A DNA stretch of 64,000 nt from Labilibacter sediminis (GTDB lineage Bacteria > Bacteroidota > Bacteroidia > Bacteroidales > Marinilabiliaceae), in assembly GCF_005877885.1 (NCBI RefSeq), contig NZ_VCHY01000003.1, positions 310,001 to 374,000 of the forward strand, given 5' to 3'. The notes beneath the pieces are model-generated. The model did not search any database. It had not been told where the DNA came from and saw only the letters and a program-made list of their open reading frames with translations. This document shows positions 55,313-63,792 of this stretch, piece by piece. Position numbers and translations under genes: made by a program. How positions within the stretch are numbered: position 1 is the stretch's first letter; every line of letters begins with the position of its first letter.

Positions 55313-58300
55313 ATGAGTGAAGAAATATTAAAGGCGCTGATGCAGTTGTTTGGCCTTATAGCCAAGCAGGATGGAGGAGTACAAAATAGTGAAGTAGAAT
55401 TTGTAAAAAATTTCTTAAACCAACAGCTTAGTTCAGAGGCTGTAGGGGAATATTTTGCTCTGTTTCAAAGGCACTCTAAGGTTAAGAAATCCGCACTGAA
55501 TAAAGGAGAAGAGGATAAGGTTCAGCTTACTTCAATGAAGGATTCTGTTAGGATTCTTGGTATTTGTAAAAAAATTAACAAGCAGCTAAACAAGGAACAA
55601 AAGGTTGTTGTACTGGTTCGTTTGTATGAATTGGTTAACGCAGACAGGCGTTTTACAGATCAGCGAATGGCCATTATTAATACCGCTGCTGATGTATTTA
55701 AGTTTTCAGAAACTGAGAAAACAAATATTGAATCGTTTGTTGTAAATGAAGCTTTAAAAGATCTTGATTTTGAAAACCTCCTAACCATTAACTCAAATGA
55801 GCACGATGGAGAACAAAGGGAGCATATACAATCAGGTAAGCTGGATGGTAGTGTTTTAATTTTGAGAGTTAAAAGTGCAGACTTGTATTTTCTTAGATAT
55901 ACTGGAAGTCAGGATGTATTTTTAAATGGTTTACTTTTAAGTCAGCGACGAATTTATCTTTTCCCGAAAGGAAGTTTTATAAAACTTCCGGGTGGAGCTC
56001 CTATATATTATACCGATGTAGTTGGTCATTTTATGACTGACGGATCAACTCCTAAAATTTCATATGTTGTAAACAGCCTAGGTTTTCAATTTAAAAATGG
56101 AGGTATTGGACTACGCGATGTAAATTTAGGTGAAGAACATGGGCGACTTGTTGGAATAATGGGGGCCAGTGGTGCCGGTAAAACCACATTGTTGAATGTT
56201 CTTTCTGGAACAGAAAGTCCAAGCTCGGGAGAGGTTCGTATTAACGGTATTAACCTTCATACCGAAAAAGAAAAACTGGAAGGTGTTATTGGTCTTATTC
56301 CGCAGGACGATCTTTTAATAGAAGAGTTAACGGTTTTTGAAAACCTTTACTATAACGCTAAACTTTGTTTTAAGGATAAAAATGAAGAGGAAATAACCAA
56401 TATGGTTAATGATACTCTTCAAAACCTGGGTCTATTTGAACGACGTAATTTAAAGGTTGGATCTCCGCTAAATAAAATGATTAGTGGAGGTCAGCGTAAG
56501 CGATTAAATATTGCTCTTGAGCTAATCAGGGAACCGGCAATATTATTTGTGGATGAACCTACATCAGGTCTGTCTTCAAGAGACTCTGAGAATGTAATGA
56601 ATTTGCTTAGGGAGCTTACCTTAAAGGGCAAATTAATTTTTGTAGTTATCCATCAGCCATCATCAGATATTTATAAAATGTTTGATAAGATGTTTATCCT
56701 TGACACAGGTGGTTATCCTGTATATTACGGTAACCCGAGTGAATCACTTATTTATTTTAAGCAGTTAGATGCCCAAATAAATAGTGAGCAGGGTGAATGT
56801 CCTCAGTGTGGTAACTTAAATCCGGAAATGGTGTTTAATATTATAGATGCCAATGTGTTGGATGAATATGGAAATTACACAAATAAAAGAAAGACTAACC
56901 CTCAGGAGTGGAATGAACACTATAAAAAGAATATCTCTATTCCGGAAATTACAGAAGTAGAAAGTGCTCCACCTCAATCATTAAATATTCCAGTGTGGAT
57001 TAAGCAGTTTAAGATATATACATTACGGGATTTCTTTTCAAAGATCTCTAACCTTCAGTATATTTTACTGAACCTTTTAGAAGCACCGGTTATTGGATTT
57101 ATTTTATCGTTTTTAATCAGATATATTGTAGATCCAGACTCTAATGTATATGTATTTAGAGACAATGAGAACATTCCTCCATATGTATTTATGGGGATTG
57201 TAGTGGCCTTGTTTTTTGGGCTTATTGTAAGTGCTGAAGAAATATTTAAGGATGCAAAAATACTCAAGCGGGAGGCCTTTTTAAATCTGTCCCGATCAAG
57301 TTACCTTATTTCAAAGGTCCTTATTTTATTTACGATATCTGCTATTCAAATGGCATTATTTGTTGCTGTGGCAAATACCATATTGGGTATAGAAGGTATG
57401 TTTTTTCAATTTTGGCTGGCATTGTTTTCAGTTTCAGCTTTTGCCAATATTTTAGGCCTTATTCTTTCAGCTTCATTTAATTCAATTGTAACTATCTATA
57501 TACTTATTCCTTTTGTAATGATACCGCAAATGGTATTGGGAGGAGCTATGTTTACATTTGATAAACTAAACAGAGATATCTCCAGTGCCGATAAAGTTCC
57601 ATTTATTGCTGAATTTATGCCATCACGTTGGATTTATGAAGGTTTAATTGTTGATCAGTTTAAAAACAATAAGTTTCAACGTTTATTTTATGATGTTGAA
57701 CAAGAAGAAAGTACTGCTAATTTTAAAATAGTATACTATTTTCAGGAGTTAGATGACATTTTAGATAATTGCAAGAAGTATATTGAATCAACTAATTCAG
57801 ATAAGGATGCAGAGCAGTTTAGCGATGATTTAGCATTGTTAAAGAACGAAATTGGTAAAGAAAACAGAAGAGTATCAGATATTCAATATACTCATTTGGA
57901 TAAATTGAACTCTAAAGATTTTGATTTAGAATTGTATACATCTGTAGCCAAACATTTAGAAGCTTTAAGATCACATTATACCGAGCGATTTACTAAAGCT
58001 TCTAATAAAAAGGATAAAATGATTAATATGGCTATCTCTAAATATTCTAAAGAGAAATTTAACCATATTAAGGACGTGAACCTAAATGAAAGCATTTCGG
58101 ATGTTGTGCTAAAAGTTTTTGAAAAGAATAAAATTTTGCGTCAGGGAGATAAGTTAATTCAGAATGTAGAACCAATTTATCAGATGCCTGAACCAGAAGG
58201 TTTTTTGTCATTTAGAACTCACTTTTTTGCACCTAAAAAACATTTTGGTGGTAAGTTTTACGAAACACTTTGGTTCAATATTTTTGTGGTATGGATATTT

Positions 58301-58387
58301 ACGATTTTACTTTATGTAGTTTTATATTTTGATTTATTACGTAAATCGTTTAATTTCCTTGGCGAATTAAAATATCTTAAAAAGTAA
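55313..58387 (+). CDS. TerB - FHA-like - ABCG-type exporter fusion
   Basis: The 1024-aa protein has an N-terminal TerB/DjlA-like helical domain (about 1-150) and a beta-rich FHA-like segment (about 165-255, with DVFLNGLLL and FPKGSFIKLPGG). An ABC ATPase has Walker A GASGAGKTT (ending at 292), signature SGGQRKR (from 391) and Walker B ILFVDEPTSG. A CPQCGNLNP cysteine pair (about 495) and an ABC2-type membrane domain (about 580-770) follow. A long charged coil and a last helix (about 1000-1018) end it. The half-transporter layout resembles FHA-ABCG proteins such as Rv1747, whose activity is set by phosphorylation. The substrate is unknown. Confidence 0.87.
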   Translation: MSEEILKALMQLFGLIAKQDGGVQNSEVEFVKNFLNQQLSSEAVGEYFALFQRHSKVKKSALNKGEEDKVQLTSMKDSVRILGICKKINKQLNKEQKVVVLVRLYELVNADRRFTDQRMAIINTAADVFKFSETEKTNIESFVVNEALKDLDFENLLTINSNEHDGEQREHIQSGKLDGSVLILRVKSADLYFLRYTGSQDVFLNGLLLSQRRIYLFPKGSFIKLPGGAPIYYTDVVGHFMTDGSTPKISYVVNSLGFQFKNGGIGLRDVNLGEEHGRLVGIMGASGAGKTTLLNVLSGTESPSSGEVRINGINLHTEKEKLEGVIGLIPQDDLLIEELTVFENLYYNAKLCFKDKNEEEITNMVNDTLQNLGLFERRNLKVGSPLNKMISGGQRKRLNIALELIREPAILFVDEPTSGLSSRDSENVMNLLRELTLKGKLIFVVIHQPSSDIYKMFDKMFILDTGGYPVYYGNPSESLIYFKQLDAQINSEQGECPQCGNLNPEMVFNIIDANVLDEYGNYTNKRKTNPQEWNEHYKKNISIPEITEVESAPPQSLNIPVWIKQFKIYTLRDFFSKISNLQYILLNLLEAPVIGFILSFLIRYIVDPDSNVYVFRDNENIPPYVFMGIVVALFFGLIVSAEEIFKDAKILKREAFLNLSRSSYLISKVLILFTISAIQMALFVAVANTILGIEGMFFQFWLALFSVSAFANILGLILSASFNSIVTIYILIPFVMIPQMVLGGAMFTFDKLNRDISSADKVPFIAEFMPSRWIYEGLIVDQFKNNKFQRLFYDVEQEESTANFKIVYYFQELDDILDNCKKYIESTNSDKDAEQFSDDLALLKNEIGKENRRVSDIQYTHLDKLNSKDFDLELYTSVAKHLEALRSHYTERFTKASNKKDKMINMAISKYSKEKFNHIKDVNLNESISDVVLKVFEKNKILRQGDKLIQNVEPIYQMPEPEGFLSFRTHFFAPKKHFGGKFYETLWFNIFVVWIFTILLYVVLYFDLLRKSFNFLGELKYLKK

Positions 58388-58401
58388 CCTTTTATAAGGT
58401 T
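58386..58401. repeat. Short inverted repeat after the ABC exporter gene
   Basis: AACCTTTTATAAGGTT is a 6-bp stem with a 4-base loop overlapping the stop codon. There is no T-tract, so it is at most a weak terminator or mRNA end protector. Confidence 0.3.
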
Positions 58402-58445
58402 TATAGTATAACCTAATTGATTTGATTTATATAAAAAACTTTATC

Positions 58446-59369
58446 ATGTTAAAGAAATTATTTTACACAACGGCTATATTGGTTGGAGTTTTGTTATTCT
58501 CTGCCTGTTCTGGAAATTCTGGTAAAACTAATAAAACAGAATCAGATGACTTTACTTTAGATGAGGCTGCTCTTAATCAGGATGCACCGCTTGAGTTATC
58601 AGAAGAAATTATCGGAGATGTTATTCAAAATATTTCATCCCCGGTTGAAATGGCTGCTTTAATTAAGAAATCAGGTGTTGATTTTTCTCAAAAGATTCTT
58701 AATAAGCCAGAAAGAATCAGCGATTACAATACAAGTTTTAAAAGAGCACTTAATTTAGGTGTTTTTAGTGCTGATTTAGGTTATATCAATACATTTGATA
58801 AAAATACCATTGTAATTTCTTATTTATTAGGTATTAAAGAATTAGCAGAAGGTATTAAAGTTGGTCAGTTTTTCGATTTTAATTCATTAAAGCAAATTGC
58901 CACTAACAGTAACAACTTAGACTCTTTAATGGAGATTTCTGTGAATAGTTTCAACAAGATGGATTCATATCTTAGAGAACAAAACAGAAGTAACGTTAGT
59001 ACACTGATTGTGACAGGAGCCTGGATAGAAGGTTTGTATATTGCTGGTAGTGTTATTAAAGAGACTAAAGATTCAGAATTAATTAACCGTATTGGTGAGC
59101 AAAAAGATATTATTGATATTTTATTGATCATTTTAAATAACTATAGTGCAGATCCTAATTTTGCTGAAATGGTTACTCGCATGGAGCAAATTAAACAAGC
59201 TTATGCAGGTGTTAAAATTACAACTGAGTTTGGCGAACCTAAGCGAATTGAAAGAGAGGGTACCTTAGTTATCGTTCAGGACGAAATTAGCCATGTTGAA
59301 ATTACTCCTGAGCAAATTGATGCTATTGTTACTGAAATTGCTAATTTGAGGGATTTCATTGTATTGTAG
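58446..59369 (+). CDS. Lipoprotein of unknown function
   Basis: I choose the ATG at 58446 (MLKKLFYTTAIL), which gives a lipoprotein signal with the lipobox LLFSAC and 307 residues; a TTG eight codons upstream is unlikely. The mature part starts with a low-complexity acidic linker, then is helical (SSPVEMAALIKKSGVDFS, LGVFSADLGYINTF, VTGAWIEGLYIAG). I recognise no domain. It lies 58 bp after the ABC exporter gene and is probably co-transcribed. It may serve that exporter or the array from the periplasmic side. Confidence 0.75.
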   Translation: MLKKLFYTTAILVGVLLFSACSGNSGKTNKTESDDFTLDEAALNQDAPLELSEEIIGDVIQNISSPVEMAALIKKSGVDFSQKILNKPERISDYNTSFKRALNLGVFSADLGYINTFDKNTIVISYLLGIKELAEGIKVGQFFDFNSLKQIATNSNNLDSLMEISVNSFNKMDSYLREQNRSNVSTLIVTGAWIEGLYIAGSVIKETKDSELINRIGEQKDIIDILLIILNNYSADPNFAEMVTRMEQIKQAYAGVKITTEFGEPKRIEREGTLVIVQDEISHVEITPEQIDAIVTEIANLRDFIVL

Positions 59370-59396
59370 AAAATTGATTTTAAAGAATTATCTTTG
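59364..59396 (+). promoter_or_regulatory. Probable promoter of the small secreted protein gene
   Basis: A TTG at 59364-59366 is followed after 22 bp by TATCTTTG (59389-59396), an exact TAnnTTTG. The spacing is slightly longer than the usual 19-21. Transcription would begin near 59403, 28-49 bases before the possible ATG codons. Confidence 0.4.
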
Positions 59397-59451
59397 TTTG
59401 CTTTAATTATATGAGATTTTCATTTAGCAAATGAATGCAAAATTAAAACAC

Positions 59452-59907
59452 ATGAAAAAGATTTTAGTAATTGCGATATTATTTGTTACTGTTTTTTCAG
59501 TGACCAGTCATGCTCAATGTGGAGATGACCTACTAAAAGTGGCTTTGAAAGAAATGGGTGATGCTCAATATATGAAGGATTTTACTATTGATCTTAAAAA
59601 GGCCAAGAAGGATACTAAAACAGGATTTAAAAAGTTTAGTGTAATCCTAAATAGTAGAAGTCATTATAAATTTAACACCGTTAATTCTATTGGTAATCCT
59701 GAAAAGGTAATTATTCAATTGTATGATGGAGATAAACTCATTGCAAGTAACTTTGAAGGTGGTAAAATGTATAGTGCCATCGAGTATATTTGTCGGAAGT
59801 CGAAAGTTTATAACCTGGTATTTTCATTTAAAGGAGGAGAGGAAGGCTGTTCTAAGTCAGTGATGTCATTAGTTAAACAGTATTCTGCCGGAGAAATGAA
59901 TTTTTAG
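59452..59907 (+). CDS. Small secreted protein of unknown function
   Basis: The ATG at 59452 (MKKILVIAILFVTVFSVTSH) gives a signal peptide cleaved near HAQ and a product of 151 residues; an ATG seven codons upstream is also possible. The mature protein has three cysteines and a beta-rich stretch (KFSVILNSRSHYKF, VIIQLYDGDKLIASNF, YNLVFSFKGGEEGC) that looks like a small sandwich domain. No family is recognised. It has its own promoter-like signal and ends at a strong terminator. Confidence 0.72.
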   Translation: MKKILVIAILFVTVFSVTSHAQCGDDLLKVALKEMGDAQYMKDFTIDLKKAKKDTKTGFKKFSVILNSRSHYKFNTVNSIGNPEKVIIQLYDGDKLIASNFEGGKMYSAIEYICRKSKVYNLVFSFKGGEEGCSKSVMSLVKQYSAGEMNF

Positions 59908-59925
59908 GAAAAATATAATTTAAAA

Positions 59926-59960
59926 GAAAAAGCGTTGCCTGTTTAGAGCAACGCTTTTTT
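59926..59960. terminator. Bidirectional intrinsic terminator
   Basis: AAAAAGCGTTGC pairs with GCAACGCTTTTT across the loop CTGTTTAGA. It has a GC-rich stem with A and T runs on either side, so it works for both convergent genes. The T-run ends at the stop codon of the oxidoreductase gene. Confidence 0.85.
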
Positions 59961-60946
59961 TATATGGTTTCCCAAGAGGAACTTTTACTCGATCGAAATA
60001 TTGCGTCAATCACCTTCATATTTTTAACCGCATCGTCAGGATCAACCGGAGGGTTCGTGTCTTGTAAAACAGACTCAGAAAACGCCTCAAACATCAATCC
60101 GTACTGGTCGCAAATGTCAAAGCTGATATTTCTTTCTCCCTGAGGTGTTGAGATGATTATTTCTGATTTAATATCAACATAGGTATTAAAAGGAACAGTT
60201 ACCTTTATTGTACCTGAAGTACCTACAATTTCAACTCCTTGGTTAGGGTGACTTAAGGTAGATATGTTAAAAGTGGATCTGCAATCACCAAAATCTAAAA
60301 TTCCTGTGCTTAATGTATCTGTCTTAAATTCCCGGTGATATTCACATAAAGCAATAACTTTTTGGGGTTCTTTGTCTAAAAGAAACCTGGGAACAGAAAT
60401 AGCATAACATCCAATGTCCATGATTGCACCACCGCCATACTCCCTAATGTTTCTAATGTTAGTGCTTTGTGGGTTATTGTATGCAAAAGCAATATTGATA
60501 TACTTTATTTTACCTATTTGATTTGTCCTTATTATATTTTTAATATGCATCCATTGAGGATGAAATTTATACATAAAGGCCTCCATTAGTTTTACCTGAT
60601 GTTTTTGGCAATGATTAATGGATTGTTGGGCTTCAGATGCATCTAAAGTGAGAGGTTTTTCACATAGTATATGCTTGCCCGCTTTAGCTGCTTTTTCAAT
60701 CCATTCGGCATGCATATGGTTAGGAAGTGGTATGTATACGGCTTCAACATTTTTATCATCAATTAACTTTTGGTAGCTATCGAATGATTTTTCAATATTA
60801 AAGTCTTTTGCAAACTGTTTTGCTTTATCCATAGATCGTGATGCAATGGCCACCAATTCGCAATTTGCAGTATTTTGTAGAGGAAGTACAATGCGTTTAA
60901 GCAAGTGATTGGATACTCCTAATATGCCAATTTTTATTTTTCTCAT
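59960..60946 (-). CDS. Gfo/Idh/MocA family oxidoreductase
   Basis: The 328-aa protein has an N-terminal Rossmann fold (KIGILGVSNHLLKRIVLPL, with G-x-x-x-H instead of the usual GxGxxG), VAIASRSMDKAKQFA, YIPLPNHMHAEW and the signature ILCEKPLTLD with Lys of EKP. The C-terminal substrate domain has GGAIMDIGCYAIS. These enzymes oxidise or reduce sugars and cyclitols with NAD(P). The substrate cannot be told. It lies 11 bp downstream of the large propeller-like protein gene. Confidence 0.92.
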   Translation of the reverse strand: MRKIKIGILGVSNHLLKRIVLPLQNTANCELVAIASRSMDKAKQFAKDFNIEKSFDSYQKLIDDKNVEAVYIPLPNHMHAEWIEKAAKAGKHILCEKPLTLDASEAQQSINHCQKHQVKLMEAFMYKFHPQWMHIKNIIRTNQIGKIKYINIAFAYNNPQSTNIRNIREYGGGAIMDIGCYAISVPRFLLDKEPQKVIALCEYHREFKTDTLSTGILDFGDCRSTFNISTLSHPNQGVEIVGTSGTIKVTVPFNTYVDIKSEIIISTPQGERNISFDICDQYGLMFEAFSESVLQDTNPPVDPDDAVKNMKVIDAIFRSSKSSSWETI

Positions 60947-60957
60947 GTTCAGAATAC

Positions 60958-63708
60958 TTATTCTATACGATAATTATATAAGTAGTTGTCTTCTCCTCCA
61001 ACAATAAGGTTAAACTTATGACTGGATGAATTTAAAAATCCAATACTAAATCTGGATTGCCCTTTTAGCGGGAAATTCTTATAAATGGATCCGTCATTAT
61101 TAATGAGGTAGATTTTGTTGTTATTTGAGTCAAATACGCCCAATTTCTGATCATTTTTAGAAAAATAGTATATATCCGCTACAGGTAATATATTTCCCTC
61201 TATTTCTGTGTTAAATACTTTTTTTCCATTACTGCTTTCTACGACAATTTCATCTTTGGTAATTAGGATATTTTCTTTCCCTTTATGAGAGGTAATGCTT
61301 TGGGAGATATATTGATGAGGTACAATATTATCAAGCAGCTCTTGTGTTGAGCATTCACCGTTTAATAAGTTAACTTTTTTAATATTACCCGAAATATCTG
61401 TAGTCATTAGAATTGGGGTGTTGCTTTCATAAGTAGCAAACCATTCGCTGTTTTTATTACTGGTAAAATCTGGCGATATAGTTACTCTGTTTTGTCCCTT
61501 ACGGTTAAGGATATAGTTTCTAATATCATCCGAAAAAACAATATAGTCTTTGTCGCCGATCCTGAAATGCTGAATGGGCTTACTAACAGTTCCTTCTGTA
61601 GTTTTAGCCTTCCATCCGGATATCATTTTGCCATTTTTATCATACACATAGGTCTTATGATTTTCACAAGCTAAAAAGATGCGATAGTTTCGATTTTTAT
61701 CGTAATCGAATAAAGAGATGCCATTAGTGGCTTTATGCGCAAGGTTTATTGGGTATTTTTCAACATGGTTTCCATTTCTATCTAAAAGATAAATACGATG
61801 TTTTGTATTGAAGAGGTATTGTAATTTATTGTTTCTATAGAAATCGATTTGATGAACTTTACTCAGAATTGGGGCGTCTAATTTCTTTATCCAAAGTATA
61901 CGACCGTTGTTTGCTAACAGATATATCATATTTGATTTATCCTGTACAAATATTTCTTTTTCCTTGGTATAATGGTTTTCAACCAGTGTTGGTTTTGTTA
62001 TTATAGTACTGTCGAGTTTGCTTTGCCAAATAGTTTGTGGTTCTTTTTCTCTATTAGGTAAATATTCGAGACAGATATTTGTGTATAAAAGTTCGTTAGC
62101 ATTAGTAATTTGAATTCCAAGACCATAAAACTTACCTAAAGCAAACTGTTGGGTTTTATTGGGATTTAATAGATTAAAATCGCTTGCATTGGGTAAAATG
62201 TGAGATATCTGTGCCAGGTCGCAATAGATAAACATGTTTTCTTTATATGAAAAGTTTTCTAAAAACCGTTGGTGGTATTTATCATTGCGAAGTGTTTTCT
62301 TGAGAATATTAGCATAAATAATGTTAGATAGTGATTTCTTAGTGTCGGAAAATGCTATATAATTTCCTAGAAAAGTATAGTATTTGCTTGGTGTGTCAGG
62401 ACAGAAATAATCAAATATAATCTTAAATAATCCCATGTTTTCGCTTTGATAAATGGGGTATTTCGTTTCGTCATCAAGCTTGTAATAATCAATAGGCGAT
62501 ATTTCTGATTTATTGGTTAAGGTTTTTAAGTGATTAATAGTTTTTGTTTTACCAGTGGTTTTTATAATTAAATAATTACCATCTTTCTTTTCTAGGGGAT
62601 TGGTGTTAGCATAAACCAGTGCAAATTCATCATCAATAATATCAGAGATAATATTTTCCGCTTTCTCACGATTTATATTTAAGCCGAGTTTATTGATTTT
62701 ACTGGTGTAAGAATCAATTTCATTTCGTTGTTTTAGATAGGTGTGTAAATTATCGATAAGCTGATCTGCATCCTTATAACTGAATGATTGTATATATTGA
62801 ACGTTGGAAGGTATTATCTTATTAATAGATGTTGAGCTACCATCGAGTCCTTTAAATAGAAGGTTTAAATTATTTTTAGCTGTTGAAGGGTAAAGAAATC
62901 CATTAATAAGTAATTGATTTTTTTTGAGATTAATATCAAACTCTCCCCATCTGGCTAATTTACTGAATACACTTAACCTGGGTTTGTAGTCAGAATTGAA
63001 TAATAAATTTAACGTTTCGGTAATGTGTTCGAAGTTGACAAAGATATTTGCCTCACAATTATGTCCTATGGTTTTGTAAAGGTTATTAAACGTTTCGTCT
63101 GACAATAAAGAAAAACCTGTTCTTAACTGGCGTATAGAATTTTCAACCAGTATTGATGAAGGACTTGCAATTAAATACCCTTTATTAAAAGAGATGTAAA
63201 TCGATTTAGCTGATGAAATTGATTGTAAAGAATATATACTTATTGAGTTATATTTTTCCTCTGTAGTATGCCATAAGCTATCATTTTGTGTAGTTAGGTA
63301 GTCAATGATATTTCTTTGTTCTGCTTTATTGCTTAGCGGATAAATAAATAGTGGTTTAACTTTATCTATACCTTCACGGTGTAAAGAAATGGTAAGAGGT
63401 TTAACTTTTAATTTATTTAGAATTCGAGTATCGAAATTATTGCTATTGACTATGGTATCAATATTTTTTGTAAAATCATTAAACCAATTAAATGCTGCTA
63501 ATGCTTCACGATACTTAATGTCGTTAAGTAATATGTCAATTACTTTTTTAGGATTTTGTGTTTGTATGATAATCGATGCATCAGCAGGTATAGCCTTTAT
63601 TGTATCATTATTTTTATAGTTTTTAAGAGTTCCTAAATAAAAATAGGCGCAAGTTAAAATGCAAACCAATACAATGGAAACAGAAATGGTTAAATATTTC
63701 TTTGACAT
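60958..63708 (-). CDS. Large membrane-anchored protein with a C-terminal propeller-like region
   Basis: The 916-aa protein has one N-terminal membrane helix (about 6-27). A 500-residue region follows that begins IPADASIIIQTQNPKKVIDIL and resembles the DUF3352 type. The C-terminal 350 residues hold repeated short strands of the PQQ/WD type (NNGRILWIKKLDAP, LFDYDKNRNYRIFLAC, VYDKNGKMISGWKAKT, LINNDGSIYKNFPLKG). The last part should fold as a beta-propeller. No catalytic motif is seen. It probably faces the periplasm. A promoter-like sequence precedes it. Confidence 0.72.
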   Translation of the reverse strand: MSKKYLTISVSIVLVCILTCAYFYLGTLKNYKNNDTIKAIPADASIIIQTQNPKKVIDILLNDIKYREALAAFNWFNDFTKNIDTIVNSNNFDTRILNKLKVKPLTISLHREGIDKVKPLFIYPLSNKAEQRNIIDYLTTQNDSLWHTTEEKYNSISIYSLQSISSAKSIYISFNKGYLIASPSSILVENSIRQLRTGFSLLSDETFNNLYKTIGHNCEANIFVNFEHITETLNLLFNSDYKPRLSVFSKLARWGEFDINLKKNQLLINGFLYPSTAKNNLNLLFKGLDGSSTSINKIIPSNVQYIQSFSYKDADQLIDNLHTYLKQRNEIDSYTSKINKLGLNINREKAENIISDIIDDEFALVYANTNPLEKKDGNYLIIKTTGKTKTINHLKTLTNKSEISPIDYYKLDDETKYPIYQSENMGLFKIIFDYFCPDTPSKYYTFLGNYIAFSDTKKSLSNIIYANILKKTLRNDKYHQRFLENFSYKENMFIYCDLAQISHILPNASDFNLLNPNKTQQFALGKFYGLGIQITNANELLYTNICLEYLPNREKEPQTIWQSKLDSTIITKPTLVENHYTKEKEIFVQDKSNMIYLLANNGRILWIKKLDAPILSKVHQIDFYRNNKLQYLFNTKHRIYLLDRNGNHVEKYPINLAHKATNGISLFDYDKNRNYRIFLACENHKTYVYDKNGKMISGWKAKTTEGTVSKPIQHFRIGDKDYIVFSDDIRNYILNRKGQNRVTISPDFTSNKNSEWFATYESNTPILMTTDISGNIKKVNLLNGECSTQELLDNIVPHQYISQSITSHKGKENILITKDEIVVESSNGKKVFNTEIEGNILPVADIYYFSKNDQKLGVFDSNNNKIYLINNDGSIYKNFPLKGQSRFSIGFLNSSSHKFNLIVGGEDNYLYNYRIE

Positions 63709-63733
63709 ATGGTGGTTATTAATATTTTAATCA

Positions 63734-63764
63734 CAAATCTAACCTCAGGAAAATTTATATACAA
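63734..63764 (-). promoter_or_regulatory. Promoter of the propeller-protein/oxidoreductase operon
   Basis: On the minus strand TTG (63764-63762) and TAGATTTG (63741-63734) are separated by 20 bp, which fits the Bacteroidota pattern TTG-N19-21-TAnnTTTG. The predicted start of transcription is about 20 bases before the ATG at 63708. Confidence 0.5.
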
Positions 63765-63792
63765 GATTTTAAAAAAATAATACAACAATTAT

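Noticed and set aside
36903-59369. Flagellar chemotaxis operon
   Set aside because: No fli, flg, mot or cheZ-type gene is present and the phylum does not make flagella.
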